In this document: positions 27,910 to 37,500 of the stretch, piece after piece | How the letters are laid out: each line of letters opens with the position of its first letter | Numbering within the stretch: the stretch's first letter is position 1 | Assembly: GCA_963704855.1 (NCBI GenBank) | Contig: CAVPHY010000002.1 | Coordinates: 124,001-188,000 of the forward strand | Length of the DNA stretch: 64,000 nt | Direction: 5' to 3' | DNA from: SZUA-36 sp963704855 | Lineage (GTDB): Bacteria; Pseudomonadota; Gammaproteobacteria; Xanthomonadales; SZUA-36 | The notes under the pieces: generated by a model | What the model was told of the DNA's origin: nothing | What the model saw: the letters and a program-made list of their open reading frames with translations, nothing else | The model's database searches: none | Made by a program: the position numbers and the translations under genes

Positions 27910-29427
27910 ATGGAATTTCTCAAATCCCTGGGTATTAAAGAACTCAATCCCGGCGCCTACCTCGGCGACGGTCAGTGGTCTGCAACGACCGATGCGGGCA
28001 TCAAGGATGCCATCAATCCGTCCACCGGCGAAGTTATCGCGAGTGTATACGCGGCCTCGTCGGACGATTACGAAAAACTGGTCAGGCGCTCAAGGGAAGT
28101 GTTTAAAGAGTGGCGGCAGGTGCCGGCGCCGGAACGCGGCAACGCGGTTCGCTTGTGCACGGAAGCCCTGCGCCAGCACAAGGACGCACTTGGCAGCCTG
28201 GTCAGCCTCGAAATGGGCAAGATCAAGGCCGAAGGTGATGGTGAAGTCCAGGAGATGATCGATATCGGCGATTTTGCGGTCGGTCAGTCACGTATGTTGT
28301 ATGGCTATACGATGCACTCGGAACGTCCGATGCACCGCATGTATGAACAGTGGCATCCGCTAGGTGTCGTCGGTGTCATTTCAGCGTTCAACTTTCCGGT
28401 TGCCGTGTGGGCATGGAACTCTTTCCTCGCCGCTATCTGCGGTAACGCGACCATCTGGAAGCCTGCGCATAGCGGTATTTTGTGCTGCATTGCAGTTCAA
28501 AACATCTGTAACGCGGCACTGGAAAAAGGCGGCTACCCTCCGATTTTCCTCAGCTTCATCGAAGATGGCCACACATTGGCGGAACGTTTCGTCAATGATA
28601 AACGTGTCAACCTGATATCGTTTACGGGTTCAACCAATATCGGCCGCCAGGTTGGCGCCAAGGTTGCCGCCCGCCTGGGTCGCAGCCTGCTAGAACTGGG
28701 TGGCAACAACGCCATTATCATGGATGAAACGGCCGACCTGGAAATGTGTATTCCCGGTATCGTATTCGGCGCCGTGGGCACTGCCGGCCAGCGTTGCACA
28801 TCGACCCGTCGCCTGCTCGTGCATGAATCCATCCTCGAGCGTGTCACCGGTGCGTTGGTCAATGCCTACAAGCAGGTCACCATCGGCGACCCACTGGACC
28901 CAAAGACATTGATGGGCCCGTTGACGGATGAATCTGCAGTCGGTTATTACGAGGCCGCGATCGCCTCGGCCGTCAAAGCGGGTGGCAAGATACTCACCGG
29001 CGGCAAACGCCTCGATCGCCCGGGCAGCTTTGTTGAGCCCACCATTATCCTGGCTAAAAACGAGTGGGATATCGTGCAGGACGAGACTTTCGCACCCATC
29101 CTTTATGTCATACCGTTTAAAGACCTCGATGAGGCTATTGAAATGCACAATGGTGTGCCGCAAGGGCTTTCGTCAGCGATATTCACAATGAACGTGCGCA
29201 ATGCCGAACGCTTTCTGTCGGCGATAGGTTCAGACTGTGGTATCGCCAATGTCAATATCGGCACCTCGGGTGCTGAAATCGGTGGCGCCTTTGGTGGTGA
29301 GAAGGATACCGGTGGCGGTCGTGAATCCGGCTCGGATTCGTGGAAGGTCTACATGCGCCGCCAGACCAATACGATCAACTGGGGTACTGAGCTGCCATTG
29401 GCGCAAGGTATCAAGTTTGACCTGTAG
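27910..29427 (+). CDS. Aldehyde dehydrogenase, ALDH7 type (aminoadipate semialdehyde dehydrogenase-like)
   Basis: This 505-residue NAD(P)-dependent aldehyde dehydrogenase resembles ALDH7A1 and bacterial AmaB, which oxidise alpha-aminoadipate semialdehyde/piperideine-6-carboxylate in lysine breakdown. The start at 27910 gives MEFLKSLGIKELNPGAYLGD, typical of the family; the open frame runs upstream only by chance. Catalytic residues are Glu262 in LLELGGNNAII and Cys296 in AGQRCTSTRR. The glycine motif FTGSTNIGRQVG is present. A glutaryl-CoA dehydrogenase lies 2 kb downstream on the other strand. Substrate assignment is from family resemblance. Confidence 0.9.
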   Translation: MEFLKSLGIKELNPGAYLGDGQWSATTDAGIKDAINPSTGEVIASVYAASSDDYEKLVRRSREVFKEWRQVPAPERGNAVRLCTEALRQHKDALGSLVSLEMGKIKAEGDGEVQEMIDIGDFAVGQSRMLYGYTMHSERPMHRMYEQWHPLGVVGVISAFNFPVAVWAWNSFLAAICGNATIWKPAHSGILCCIAVQNICNAALEKGGYPPIFLSFIEDGHTLAERFVNDKRVNLISFTGSTNIGRQVGAKVAARLGRSLLELGGNNAIIMDETADLEMCIPGIVFGAVGTAGQRCTSTRRLLVHESILERVTGALVNAYKQVTIGDPLDPKTLMGPLTDESAVGYYEAAIASAVKAGGKILTGGKRLDRPGSFVEPTIILAKNEWDIVQDETFAPILYVIPFKDLDEAIEMHNGVPQGLSSAIFTMNVRNAERFLSAIGSDCGIANVNIGTSGAEIGGAFGGEKDTGGGRESGSDSWKVYMRRQTNTINWGTELPLAQGIKFDL

Positions 29428-29450
29428 GCTTGAATAGAACCGGGCAAATC

Positions 29451-30473
29451 ATGTATTCATTGATACGCAGGGCCCTGTTCGTCACAGATCCGGAGACTGC
29501 TCACGGGCTCGCACTGGAGGGCTTACGCCTGGGTTATAGCGTGGGCGCAACCCACCTCCTGTGCAAAACCCGAAGCCTGCCGGTCAGCGTCATGGGACTA
29601 CAGTTTCCAAACCCCGTGGGTATGGCCGCGGGGATGGACAAGAACGGCGATTACATCGAGGCGCTCGGCAGTCTAGGCTTTGGATTTATCGAAGTCGGCA
29701 CGGTTACACCGCGCCCGCAACCGGGCAATCCGAAGCCACGCATATTCCGTCTCGAAAAAGCCAACGCCATGATCAACCGCCTGGGCTTCAACAACAAGGG
29801 TGTCGATCACCTGGTTCAACAGGTTAAAAAACACCGTTTCAGCGGCATACTCGGTATCAATATCGGCAAGAACTTTGACACCCCGAATGAACGGGCCGCC
29901 GATGACTATCTCAGCTGCCTTGAAAAAGTCTACCCGTATGCAGACTACATCACGGTCAATATATCCTCGCCAAACACCCGTGGCCTGCGCGACCTGCAGG
30001 ATACGAAGCAACTCGATTCCCTGTTGGGGGCGCTTAACAGGCGCAGGCTGGAATTGGCAGATACGTTGCAGAAACGCGTACCGCTCGTGGTTAAAGTGGC
30101 GCCCGATCTCGATGACGGGCAAATACCCGGCATGGCAGACATCGTCGTTCGAAATGAATTTGATGGCCTGATCGCAACCAATACGACGATTTCACGCGAT
30201 GCTGTTAAAGGGATGCAGCATGCGGATGAACAGGGTGGCTTGAGTGGTGCACCCGTAAAGGCCATGGCCAATCACGTACTGGCACAGTTTCGCGCCCATC
30301 TGCCGGCTGAAATTGCACTGATAGGTACCGGTGGTATCAGCAGTGGTCAGGACGCGGTTGAGAAGATTCAGCTGGGCGCCGACCTGGTACAGTTCTACAC
30401 CGGGTTTGTTTACAAGGGACCGGATCTTGTAGACGACTGCCTGAAGGCCATCGAGGCACAAAGGCCCGCATGA
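29451..30473 (+). CDS. pyrD: Dihydroorotate dehydrogenase (quinone), class 2
   Basis: PyrD oxidises dihydroorotate to orotate in pyrimidine synthesis, passing electrons to the quinone pool at the inner membrane. The start ATG at 29451 (MYSLIRRALF) gives 340 residues, as in E. coli. Motifs include NPVGMAAGMDKNGDYIEAL, GFGFIEVGTVTPRPQPGNP, INRLGFNNKG, GINIGKN, YITVNISSPNT with the catalytic Ser, and LIGTGGISSGQDAVEKI for FMN phosphate. The stop overlaps the murB start by four bases. Confidence 0.98.
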   Translation: MYSLIRRALFVTDPETAHGLALEGLRLGYSVGATHLLCKTRSLPVSVMGLQFPNPVGMAAGMDKNGDYIEALGSLGFGFIEVGTVTPRPQPGNPKPRIFRLEKANAMINRLGFNNKGVDHLVQQVKKHRFSGILGINIGKNFDTPNERAADDYLSCLEKVYPYADYITVNISSPNTRGLRDLQDTKQLDSLLGALNRRRLELADTLQKRVPLVVKVAPDLDDGQIPGMADIVVRNEFDGLIATNTTISRDAVKGMQHADEQGGLSGAPVKAMANHVLAQFRAHLPAEIALIGTGGISSGQDAVEKIQLGADLVQFYTGFVYKGPDLVDDCLKAIEAQRPA

Positions 30474-31489
30474 AGCGAGAACTCAACGCTTCCCTCAAAC
30501 ATCTCAACAGCTTTTCAGTCGAGGCCCGTGCCGCCCAGTTGCTCGTGCTTGAGACCGGGGAAGATTTACAAACATTCATCTCGGAACACCGTTTCGATGC
30601 AGCACGCGACCTGGTACTCGGTGGTGGCAGCAATATCCTGTTCGCCGGCGACGTCGACGGCAGTGTCATATTGAACCGGATCCAAGGCAAGAGGATTGTC
30701 GAAGATTCGAACACTGAAGTGCTGGTGGAAGCCCGTGGCGGCGAAAGCTGGCACCAGCTGGTTTTATGGAGTCTGGATGAGGGCCTGTCCGGTATTGAAA
30801 ACCTGTCGCTGATCCCCGGTCTTGTCGGCGCCGCACCGATGCAGAATATCGGCGCCTATGGTGCAGAACTGGCCGATGTGCTCGACTCAGTGCAGACACT
30901 CGACCTGGAATGCGGCCAGGCGCGCGAATTCAAGCGCGCCGATTGCCAGTTGGATTACCGCAACAGCCGTTTCAAATCAAGCGATGCCGGCAGGTACCTG
31001 ATCACGGGTATCCGTCTGCGCCTGCAACGCGAATACGTACCAAACCTGGCCTATAAGGGTCTGGCTGAAGAAATGTTATCCATGGGTATCCGGGAGCCAA
31101 CCGCCAGGCAGGTCAGTGATGCCGTAATCCGCATTCGGCAACGCAAGCTTCCCGACCCAAAAGTCACGGGAAACGCGGGCAGTTTTTTTAAGAACCCCGT
31201 GGTCAGTCGTGCAACAGCGGATTTGCTCGCTAAAGAGAATAATGACCTGCCTGTTTATTCCGCCGGTAATGAAGCGAAGCTCAGCGCCGCCTGGTTGATT
31301 GAAAAATGCGGATGGAAAGGCCGCTCGTCAGGCCGTGCCGCAGTTTCGGAGCGACACGCGCTGGTGCTCATCAACAAGGGCAACGCGAGCGGTGGTGAGA
31401 TACTGGCGCTCGCAGGCGCCATCCAGGCATCGGTCAGGGAACGGTTTGGTATCGAACTGCAGCCGGAACCTTTGATCGTCCAACCATAA
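30470..31489 (+). CDS. murB: UDP-N-acetylenolpyruvoylglucosamine reductase
   Basis: MurB reduces enolpyruvyl-UDP-GlcNAc to UDP-MurNAc in cell-wall precursor synthesis. The 339-residue type I protein shows FAD-binding LVLGGGSNILF, IENLSLIPGLVGAAPMQNIGAYG, DYRNSRFK, and the catalytic Ser/Glu region GNAGSFFKNP with EKCGWKG. It is coupled to pyrD through an ATGA overlap and converges on gcdH, which ends 30 bases away. Confidence 0.98.
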   Translation: MKRELNASLKHLNSFSVEARAAQLLVLETGEDLQTFISEHRFDAARDLVLGGGSNILFAGDVDGSVILNRIQGKRIVEDSNTEVLVEARGGESWHQLVLWSLDEGLSGIENLSLIPGLVGAAPMQNIGAYGAELADVLDSVQTLDLECGQAREFKRADCQLDYRNSRFKSSDAGRYLITGIRLRLQREYVPNLAYKGLAEEMLSMGIREPTARQVSDAVIRIRQRKLPDPKVTGNAGSFFKNPVVSRATADLLAKENNDLPVYSAGNEAKLSAAWLIEKCGWKGRSSGRAAVSERHALVLINKGNASGGEILALAGAIQASVRERFGIELQPEPLIVQP

Positions 31490-31519
31490 GCCGCACCGGC
31501 ATACCCCTTATCTCCCTGT

Positions 31520-32683
31520 TCAGAATGCGTTGATACCTGTCAGCTCCCTGCCAATCACCAGCTGGTGAACGGTCTCGGTGCCCTCATAGGTGATGACGCT
31601 TTCCAGGTTCAGCATGTGGCGGATGGCGACGTGCTCGACGGTAATGCCCGCTCCACCGAGAATATCCCGGCAATCACGTGCGATATCCAGCGCCATCCGT
31701 ACATTGTTCCACTTTGCAAGGCTGACCTGGGTCGGCGCCATCTTGCCGGCGTCTTTTAATCGACCCAGCTGGAGCGATAATAATTGTGCGGTGGTGATAC
31801 GCCGGGCCATGTCGGCAAGACGAATCTGGATAGCCTGGTTGGCGGCCAGTGGACGGCCGAACAGTTTACGGTCGGCCGTGTAATCCACCGCTTCTTTCAG
31901 ACAGGCAATTGCAGAGCCTATCGGGCCCCAACTGATACCGTAACGCGCCTGTGTAAGACACCCAAGTGGTCCTTTAAGACCGACAACATTGGGTAAACGG
32001 TTGGCCTCGGGCACCCTGACATTATCAAAAAACAGAGCGGAAGTGACCGATGCCCGTAACGACATTTTGCCGTGAATTTCCTGCGCCTCAAATCCGGGCA
32101 TGCCTTTTTCAACAATAAACCCCATGATGCCATCGGCGGTGTGCGCCCAGACAATCGCGATATCCGCGATATTGCCATTGGTAATCCACATTTTTGAACC
32201 GTTGATGATCCAGTCACCGCCGTCGCGCCGGGCATTTGTTTTCATGCTGGCGGGGTCGGAACCGCCGTGTGCCTCGGTCAGGCCAAAACAGCCAATGACT
32301 TTCCCTGCCGCCATATCCGGTAGCCAACGCTGTTTCTGTTCCTCGGTGCCATACGCGTGAATCGGGTGCATGCAGAGGCTCGATTGAACCGAGGCAAAGC
32401 TGCGCAGACCGGAATCGCCGCGCTCGAGTTCCTGGCAGATCAACCCATAAGACACACCGTTCAGACCGGCACAGCCGTAACCTTCAATACTCGGACCCAG
32501 CAGACCAAGCTCAGCCATTTCCGGCACCAGCTCCATCGGGAATATTGCCTTGTCAAAGGCATCAGCCATTAACGGCAGGGCACGCTCATCGACAAAACGT
32601 GCAACGGTGTCCTGGATCATTTGTTCTTCTTCGGTCAGCAGGCTGCGGACATCGAATAAATCAGTTGGATTCAGTGTGGCCAT
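31520..32683 (-). CDS. Glutaryl-CoA dehydrogenase-like acyl-CoA dehydrogenase
   Basis: This 387-residue FAD acyl-CoA dehydrogenase has the glutaryl-CoA dehydrogenase pattern: FGLTEAHGGSDPASMKT, KMWITNGNIADI, LTQARYGISWGPIGSA and the terminal block VITYEGTETVHQLVIGREL with the catalytic Glu. GcdH converts glutaryl-CoA to crotonyl-CoA in lysine, hydroxylysine and tryptophan breakdown. The ATG at 32683 follows GGAG at good spacing; the upstream frame start at 32701 is not needed. Confidence 0.92.
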   Translation of the reverse strand: MATLNPTDLFDVRSLLTEEEQMIQDTVARFVDERALPLMADAFDKAIFPMELVPEMAELGLLGPSIEGYGCAGLNGVSYGLICQELERGDSGLRSFASVQSSLCMHPIHAYGTEEQKQRWLPDMAAGKVIGCFGLTEAHGGSDPASMKTNARRDGGDWIINGSKMWITNGNIADIAIVWAHTADGIMGFIVEKGMPGFEAQEIHGKMSLRASVTSALFFDNVRVPEANRLPNVVGLKGPLGCLTQARYGISWGPIGSAIACLKEAVDYTADRKLFGRPLAANQAIQIRLADMARRITTAQLLSLQLGRLKDAGKMAPTQVSLAKWNNVRMALDIARDCRDILGGAGITVEHVAIRHMLNLESVITYEGTETVHQLVIGRELTGINAF

Positions 32684-32782
32684 GAGTGCTCCGGGGGTCA
32701 ATACGACAGGTTGTTCTGAAAGGCGCTATTCTAAATTGGAGTGTGCATACAGTCACGAGCTAAATGTCCCGTGCCAACGGGC

Positions 32783-33715
32783 TTAACTGTTACGTACCCC
32801 GTTGGGGACGTGACCTGTTGCAACATGCTCCCGCGCAGAATCACAATGTACCTGCTGGTCGTCGAAAAATATATCCGCCCCGAATGCCGCCAGGAACGGG
32901 CCTTTGGGCTTGCCACCGAGGAACAGGGCCTCATCGATTCGAATGCCCCATTTTCTAAGGGTCAGGATGACGCGTTTATGGGCCGGGGCCGATCTCGCCG
33001 TTACCAGGGCCGTGCGTATCGGGTTGTTATCAATCGGGTAAGCCGACTGGATGTTCTGCAAAGCCTGCATCAGCGGCTTGAAAGGACCGTCTGGCAAGGG
33101 TGTTTCGGCGCGTTGTTTTTCCTGCCTGGAAAACGCTTCCAGGCCCTCGGCCTGGTATACCCTCTCTGCCTCGTCGCTGAACAGAACTGCATCGCCATCG
33201 AATGCAATACGCAGTTGGTCACCACCCGGTCTGTTTTGTGCACCGGGGAGTATCATCGCCGATGCGAATCCGGCCTGCAGAGCCTGGCGCACATCATCGG
33301 CATGACCGGACAGGAACAGGTCGGTGCCGATGGCTTTCATGTAACGAAAAGGGCTTTCGCCATTGGTGAAAACTGCCCGTTGTATGTCCAGGCCATGGTG
33401 TTCGATACTGTTGAAAATGCGTAAACCGGAATCGGCGCTGTTGCGGGACACGAGGATGACTTCAACACCCTGGTGATTCAGGATTTGAGCATTGAGCGCC
33501 AGTAGTTTTCTGACCAGTTGAAAGGCTTCACCGGGTTTCAGAAATTCGTTTTCGCGGCTGATCTGGTATTGGGCATACGCTTCTAGCCCCTTTGATTCAA
33601 AAACTGAATGGCTTTCATCCAGGTTAAAAAGTGCGCGCGAGGAAATCGCCACGACAAGCGGCTTGGTTTTATCCCGCGTCTGCAGGTTTTGCTCATGGTT
33701 TATTACTTTTGCCAT
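32783..33715 (-). CDS. Cytosolic 5'-nucleotidase, NT5C1-like
   Basis: The 310-residue protein belongs to the PF06189-type 5'-nucleotidase family, related to eukaryotic cytosolic nucleotidase IA. Landmarks are VVAISSRALFNLDESH at the start, with Asp in the HAD-like first motif, VEVILVSRNSADSGLRIFNS, ERAVFTNGESPFRYMKAI-like text, RIAFDGDAVLFSDEAE, and a C-terminal FLGGKPKGPFLAAFGADIFF. It should dephosphorylate nucleoside monophosphates in the cytosol. It sits between nadK and gcdH on the same strand without overlap. A short hairpin (stem CCCGT/ACGGG, 32768-32781) follows its stop. Confidence 0.9.
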   Translation of the reverse strand: MAKVINHEQNLQTRDKTKPLVVAISSRALFNLDESHSVFESKGLEAYAQYQISRENEFLKPGEAFQLVRKLLALNAQILNHQGVEVILVSRNSADSGLRIFNSIEHHGLDIQRAVFTNGESPFRYMKAIGTDLFLSGHADDVRQALQAGFASAMILPGAQNRPGGDQLRIAFDGDAVLFSDEAERVYQAEGLEAFSRQEKQRAETPLPDGPFKPLMQALQNIQSAYPIDNNPIRTALVTARSAPAHKRVILTLRKWGIRIDEALFLGGKPKGPFLAAFGADIFFDDQQVHCDSAREHVATGHVPNGVRNS

Positions 33716-33766
33716 GCTTACAGCTTAACAGGGTCTTTATCAGAACCTGAGAATGCCAGGAAACCG

Positions 33767-34531
33767 TCAGAGAAACTGCTCGTTCAGTATCCTTTCTTCG
33801 AGCGAGTGGGCGGGATCGAACAACAGTTTCAACTCGATTTTCTTGTCTTCGAACGCATCGACCCGGACGATATCCCGTACCTCGTACGCATCAGCGCTTG
33901 CACTGACGGCCCGTTTGTAATGATCCAAAACCTCGAAACTTACGCGCGCAGAATTCGGCAGTATCGCACCGTTCCAGCGTCTTGGCCGGAACGGGCTGAT
34001 AGGTGTCAGCGCCAGCGCATCGGTACCCAGTGGCAAAATCGGACCACGGACTGAAAAGTTATATGCGGTGCTGCCGGCAGCCGTTGCCAGCAAAACCCCG
34101 TCACAGACCAGTTCTTCCACTTTGACTGCGTCATTGACGCAGATACGTATGTGGGCAGCCTGGTTGGTCTGGCGCAACAGCGATATCTCATTGATTGCCA
34201 GAGCGCTGGTCTCGGTGCCAGATTCGGTCAGCACCTCCATACGCAGCGGGTTGAGGTTCACCAACCGGGCAGCATCCAGCCGTTCGAGCAGGTCATCCTC
34301 ACTGTAACGATTCATCAGGAAACCGACATTGCCGATTTTCATACCGAAAACCGGGATGTTCTTCGGTATGACGCGATGCAAAGTTCGTAACATGAAACCG
34401 TCACCACCCAGCGCGACAATCACCTCGGCATCATTAAGTGCAGTCTGGCCATAGCGTTTTTGCATCAACGCCGCACATTCACCCGCGGAGTCAACCTGGC
34501 TGGCCACAAAATGAATGCGCACACGGGTCAT
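33767..34531 (-). CDS. nadK: NAD kinase, alphaproteobacterial-like type
   Basis: NadK phosphorylates NAD+ to NADP+. The 254-residue protein has the GGDG motif as VALGGDGFMLRTLHR, IGNVGFLMNRYSEDD, LAINEISLLRQ, and the ATAAGSTAYNFSVRGPILP active-site loop. The GGDGFML and GFLMN variants and short length are those usual in alphaproteobacterial enzymes rather than in E. coli NadK. The start overlaps the stop of the glutamate dehydrogenase gene by four bases, so NADP+ supply is translationally linked to an NAD-consuming dehydrogenase. Confidence 0.93.
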   Translation of the reverse strand: MTRVRIHFVASQVDSAGECAALMQKRYGQTALNDAEVIVALGGDGFMLRTLHRVIPKNIPVFGMKIGNVGFLMNRYSEDDLLERLDAARLVNLNPLRMEVLTESGTETSALAINEISLLRQTNQAAHIRICVNDAVKVEELVCDGVLLATAAGSTAYNFSVRGPILPLGTDALALTPISPFRPRRWNGAILPNSARVSFEVLDHYKRAVSASADAYEVRDIVRVDAFEDKKIELKLLFDPAHSLEERILNEQFL

Positions 34532-37500
34532 TTGGGTTTCGATTTTGTCTTGGTTTTCGTCAACAGACCCTCAAGGGAGCGGACCGCGACCGATACCGTT
34601 GCATAATCCATCAATGACAAGCTCCTCATGTCGCTGAGCATCACGGTAATGCGCTCAACCGCTACGGTATTGGTATCCGCCCAGCATTTCACCGGGTCCT
34701 TCTCATTGGGAAACGCCTCCAGGACCCTGCCAGCCAGCCTTCGGTGTTGTGAGTACAACTCGTCACGCAAGTTGCCACGCGCATGTGCATGCCATTGACC
34801 AGCGACCGGCAATTTCTCAACACTTTCGCGCAACCATTTCATACCCAGGCGATCACCCAGTCCAAAAAAGACCGTGGCTACGCTGGCCACGTCAGCATTT
34901 CGCCTGACTGCGGTCTCCACCACATCCAGTGCCGGATAGAGCAAGTGCAAACTGGCCGCCTGAACGGCAAGGGCCCTTGGCATACCATCAGCAATCAGCG
35001 GTTCGGCCTGCTGTTGAACCTGCTCCTTTTCCTCGGCATTCAGCGACTGGATGATTTTCTTTTCCAGTATTTCCATCCCGGGCGTCAGACGCTCAATACT
35101 CTCGTGAATATCCAGCTTATGGCCCGGCTGGTTTAGAATCCAACGGGTGGCCTGCCGCAGCAGGTTCCACATCGACAAGGTGACAGCAACCTGCGATTGA
35201 CAGCTAACCTTGTTATCCAGAGCCTCGACCCGGCTCCAGAAATCGCGTGCCCTGAAAATTTCCCGGGCGATGGTATAAGCCCTGGCCACCTCGGCGGCGC
35301 CGGCACCGGTATCTTCATGCATACGCAGTGCAAATGAGACACCCATTCGGTTGACCAGGCTGTTGGTCACCTGGGTAGCGATGATTTCGCGCTTCAGACG
35401 GTGGCCATCCATGTAAGCGCTGTATTTTTCCTGCAATGGAACCGGGAAATAGCGTTGCAATTCCTTCGAAAGCCAGGGATCTTCGGGTACATCTGAATCC
35501 AGCAATTGGCGATAGAGCATGATCTTGCTGTAGGACAGCAAAACGGACAGCTCAGGCCGGGTCAAGCCCAATCCGGATTTGCGGCGTCGGGTCAGTTCTT
35601 CATCATTTGGTAACTTCTCCAGGTCGCGGTCAAGGATGCCTTCGCTCTCCAGCACGGAAATGAAGTGCTGCTTGGCGCCCAAACGTGCCCCGGTGAGGGT
35701 TTCCATCATGGATATGGTCTGTGTCTGCAGGTAGTTGTTGCGCAAAACCAGTGCGGAAACCTCTTCGGTCATCTCCGCTAGCAGCTTATTCCTGTTGGCC
35801 TCGGTCAACTTGCCCGCACGTATGACCTGGTTCAGCAGAATCTTGATATTGACCTCGTGGTCAGAGCAATCCACACCTGCCGAGTTGTCGATAAAGTCGG
35901 TGTTCAGACGGCCGCCCGCCTGCGCATACTCGATTCGGCCAAGCTGGGTGAAACCCAGGTTGCCGCCTTCACCCACAACCTTGCAACGCAACTCCCTGCC
36001 ATTGATTCGCAGCCAGTTATTCTGTGCATCACCCACCTCGGCGTTGCTTTCAGCCGTCGCCTTGACATAGGTGCCGATTCCGCCGTTCCATAAAAGGTCG
36101 CCTTCGGCTTTCAGCAACAGGCGTATCAGGTCGTTTGGGGCCAGTTGCTTGTCTTCGACACCCAGCCAGTCCCGCACTTCCTTGCTGAGCGGGATACTCT
36201 TTTCAAGCCGGGAAAAAATACCACCACCTTTTGATATCAGTTCCGCCTTGTAGTCTTCCCATCCGGACCTGGGCAGGTTGAACAAACGCTGGCGCTCCTT
36301 GAAGCTTGCCTTTATATCCGGCTCGGGGTCCAGGAAGATATGCATATGGTTGAATGCTGCCTTCAATTGAATCTGGGTCGAGAGCAGCATGCCATTGCCA
36401 AACACATCACCGGACATATCACCGATACCCACGACGCTGAAGGGCTCTTTCTGTATATCCTTGCCCATCTCGCGGAAATGACGCTTGACCCCTTCCCATG
36501 CACCACGCGCGGTAATGGCTATGCCCTTATGGTCGTAGCCAACGGAGCCACCGGATGCAAATGCATCACCCAGCCAGAAGCCACGCTCAAGCGCGATGGC
36601 ATTGGCTGTATCGGAAAATGTCGCGGTGCCCTTGTCCGCGGCCACAACCAGGTACGGGTCATCTTCATCGTAGCGGATCAGTTGGGCTGCCGGAATGACC
36701 GTATCCTGTTCGAGGTTATCGGTAACGTCAATCAACGCATTGATAAATATCTTGTAACACCTGACAACTTCGGCCATGACCTGATCCCGGCTTCCATTTA
36801 CAGGCAGGTGTTTTACGACAAAACCACCCTTCGCACCAACCGGTACGATAATGGTGTTCTTGACGTTTTGAGCTTTCATCAAGCCGAGCACTTCTGTGCG
36901 GAAATCCTCTTTGCGATCAGACCACCTCAAACCACCGCGGGCAACCTTGCCGCCACGCAGATGAATACCCTCCACCGCGGATGAAAACACCCAAATCTCC
37001 CTGAACGGCAATGGTTTTGGAAGGTAGGGCATCCGGGAGGAGTCGAGCTTGAAACTCATGTATTCATGCAGTTGGCCATCTTCGGTCTGCTGATAAAAAT
37101 TGGTTCTCAAGGTGCCCTTGATCGCCTCATAAAAGGCGAACAGGATGCTGTCTTCATCGATACTGCTGATCCGGGTCAGGGCGAGCTTGTATACCTTCTT
37201 GAGATTGGCGACCTGGACATCACGGCTCTTCCGCCTTGATGCCACGACACTGTCCAGCAACTCCAGCAGAACCTTGTCATTACAGTGCTTCAGCGTCGAC
37301 AGGCTCAGAAAGATTCGCCGCAAATTTTTAACCGCCAGTTCTTTACGGTGGTCACTTTCAATATCCCTGGCCGGGTTGAACATGGCATCGAATAACTCCA
37401 CCAGCAAACGGGCCATCAACGGGTGTTTCGCCAGGGTTTCTTCCATGTAGGACTGCGAATAGGGAATACCTGTCTGCAGAAGATATTTGCAATAGGCCCG

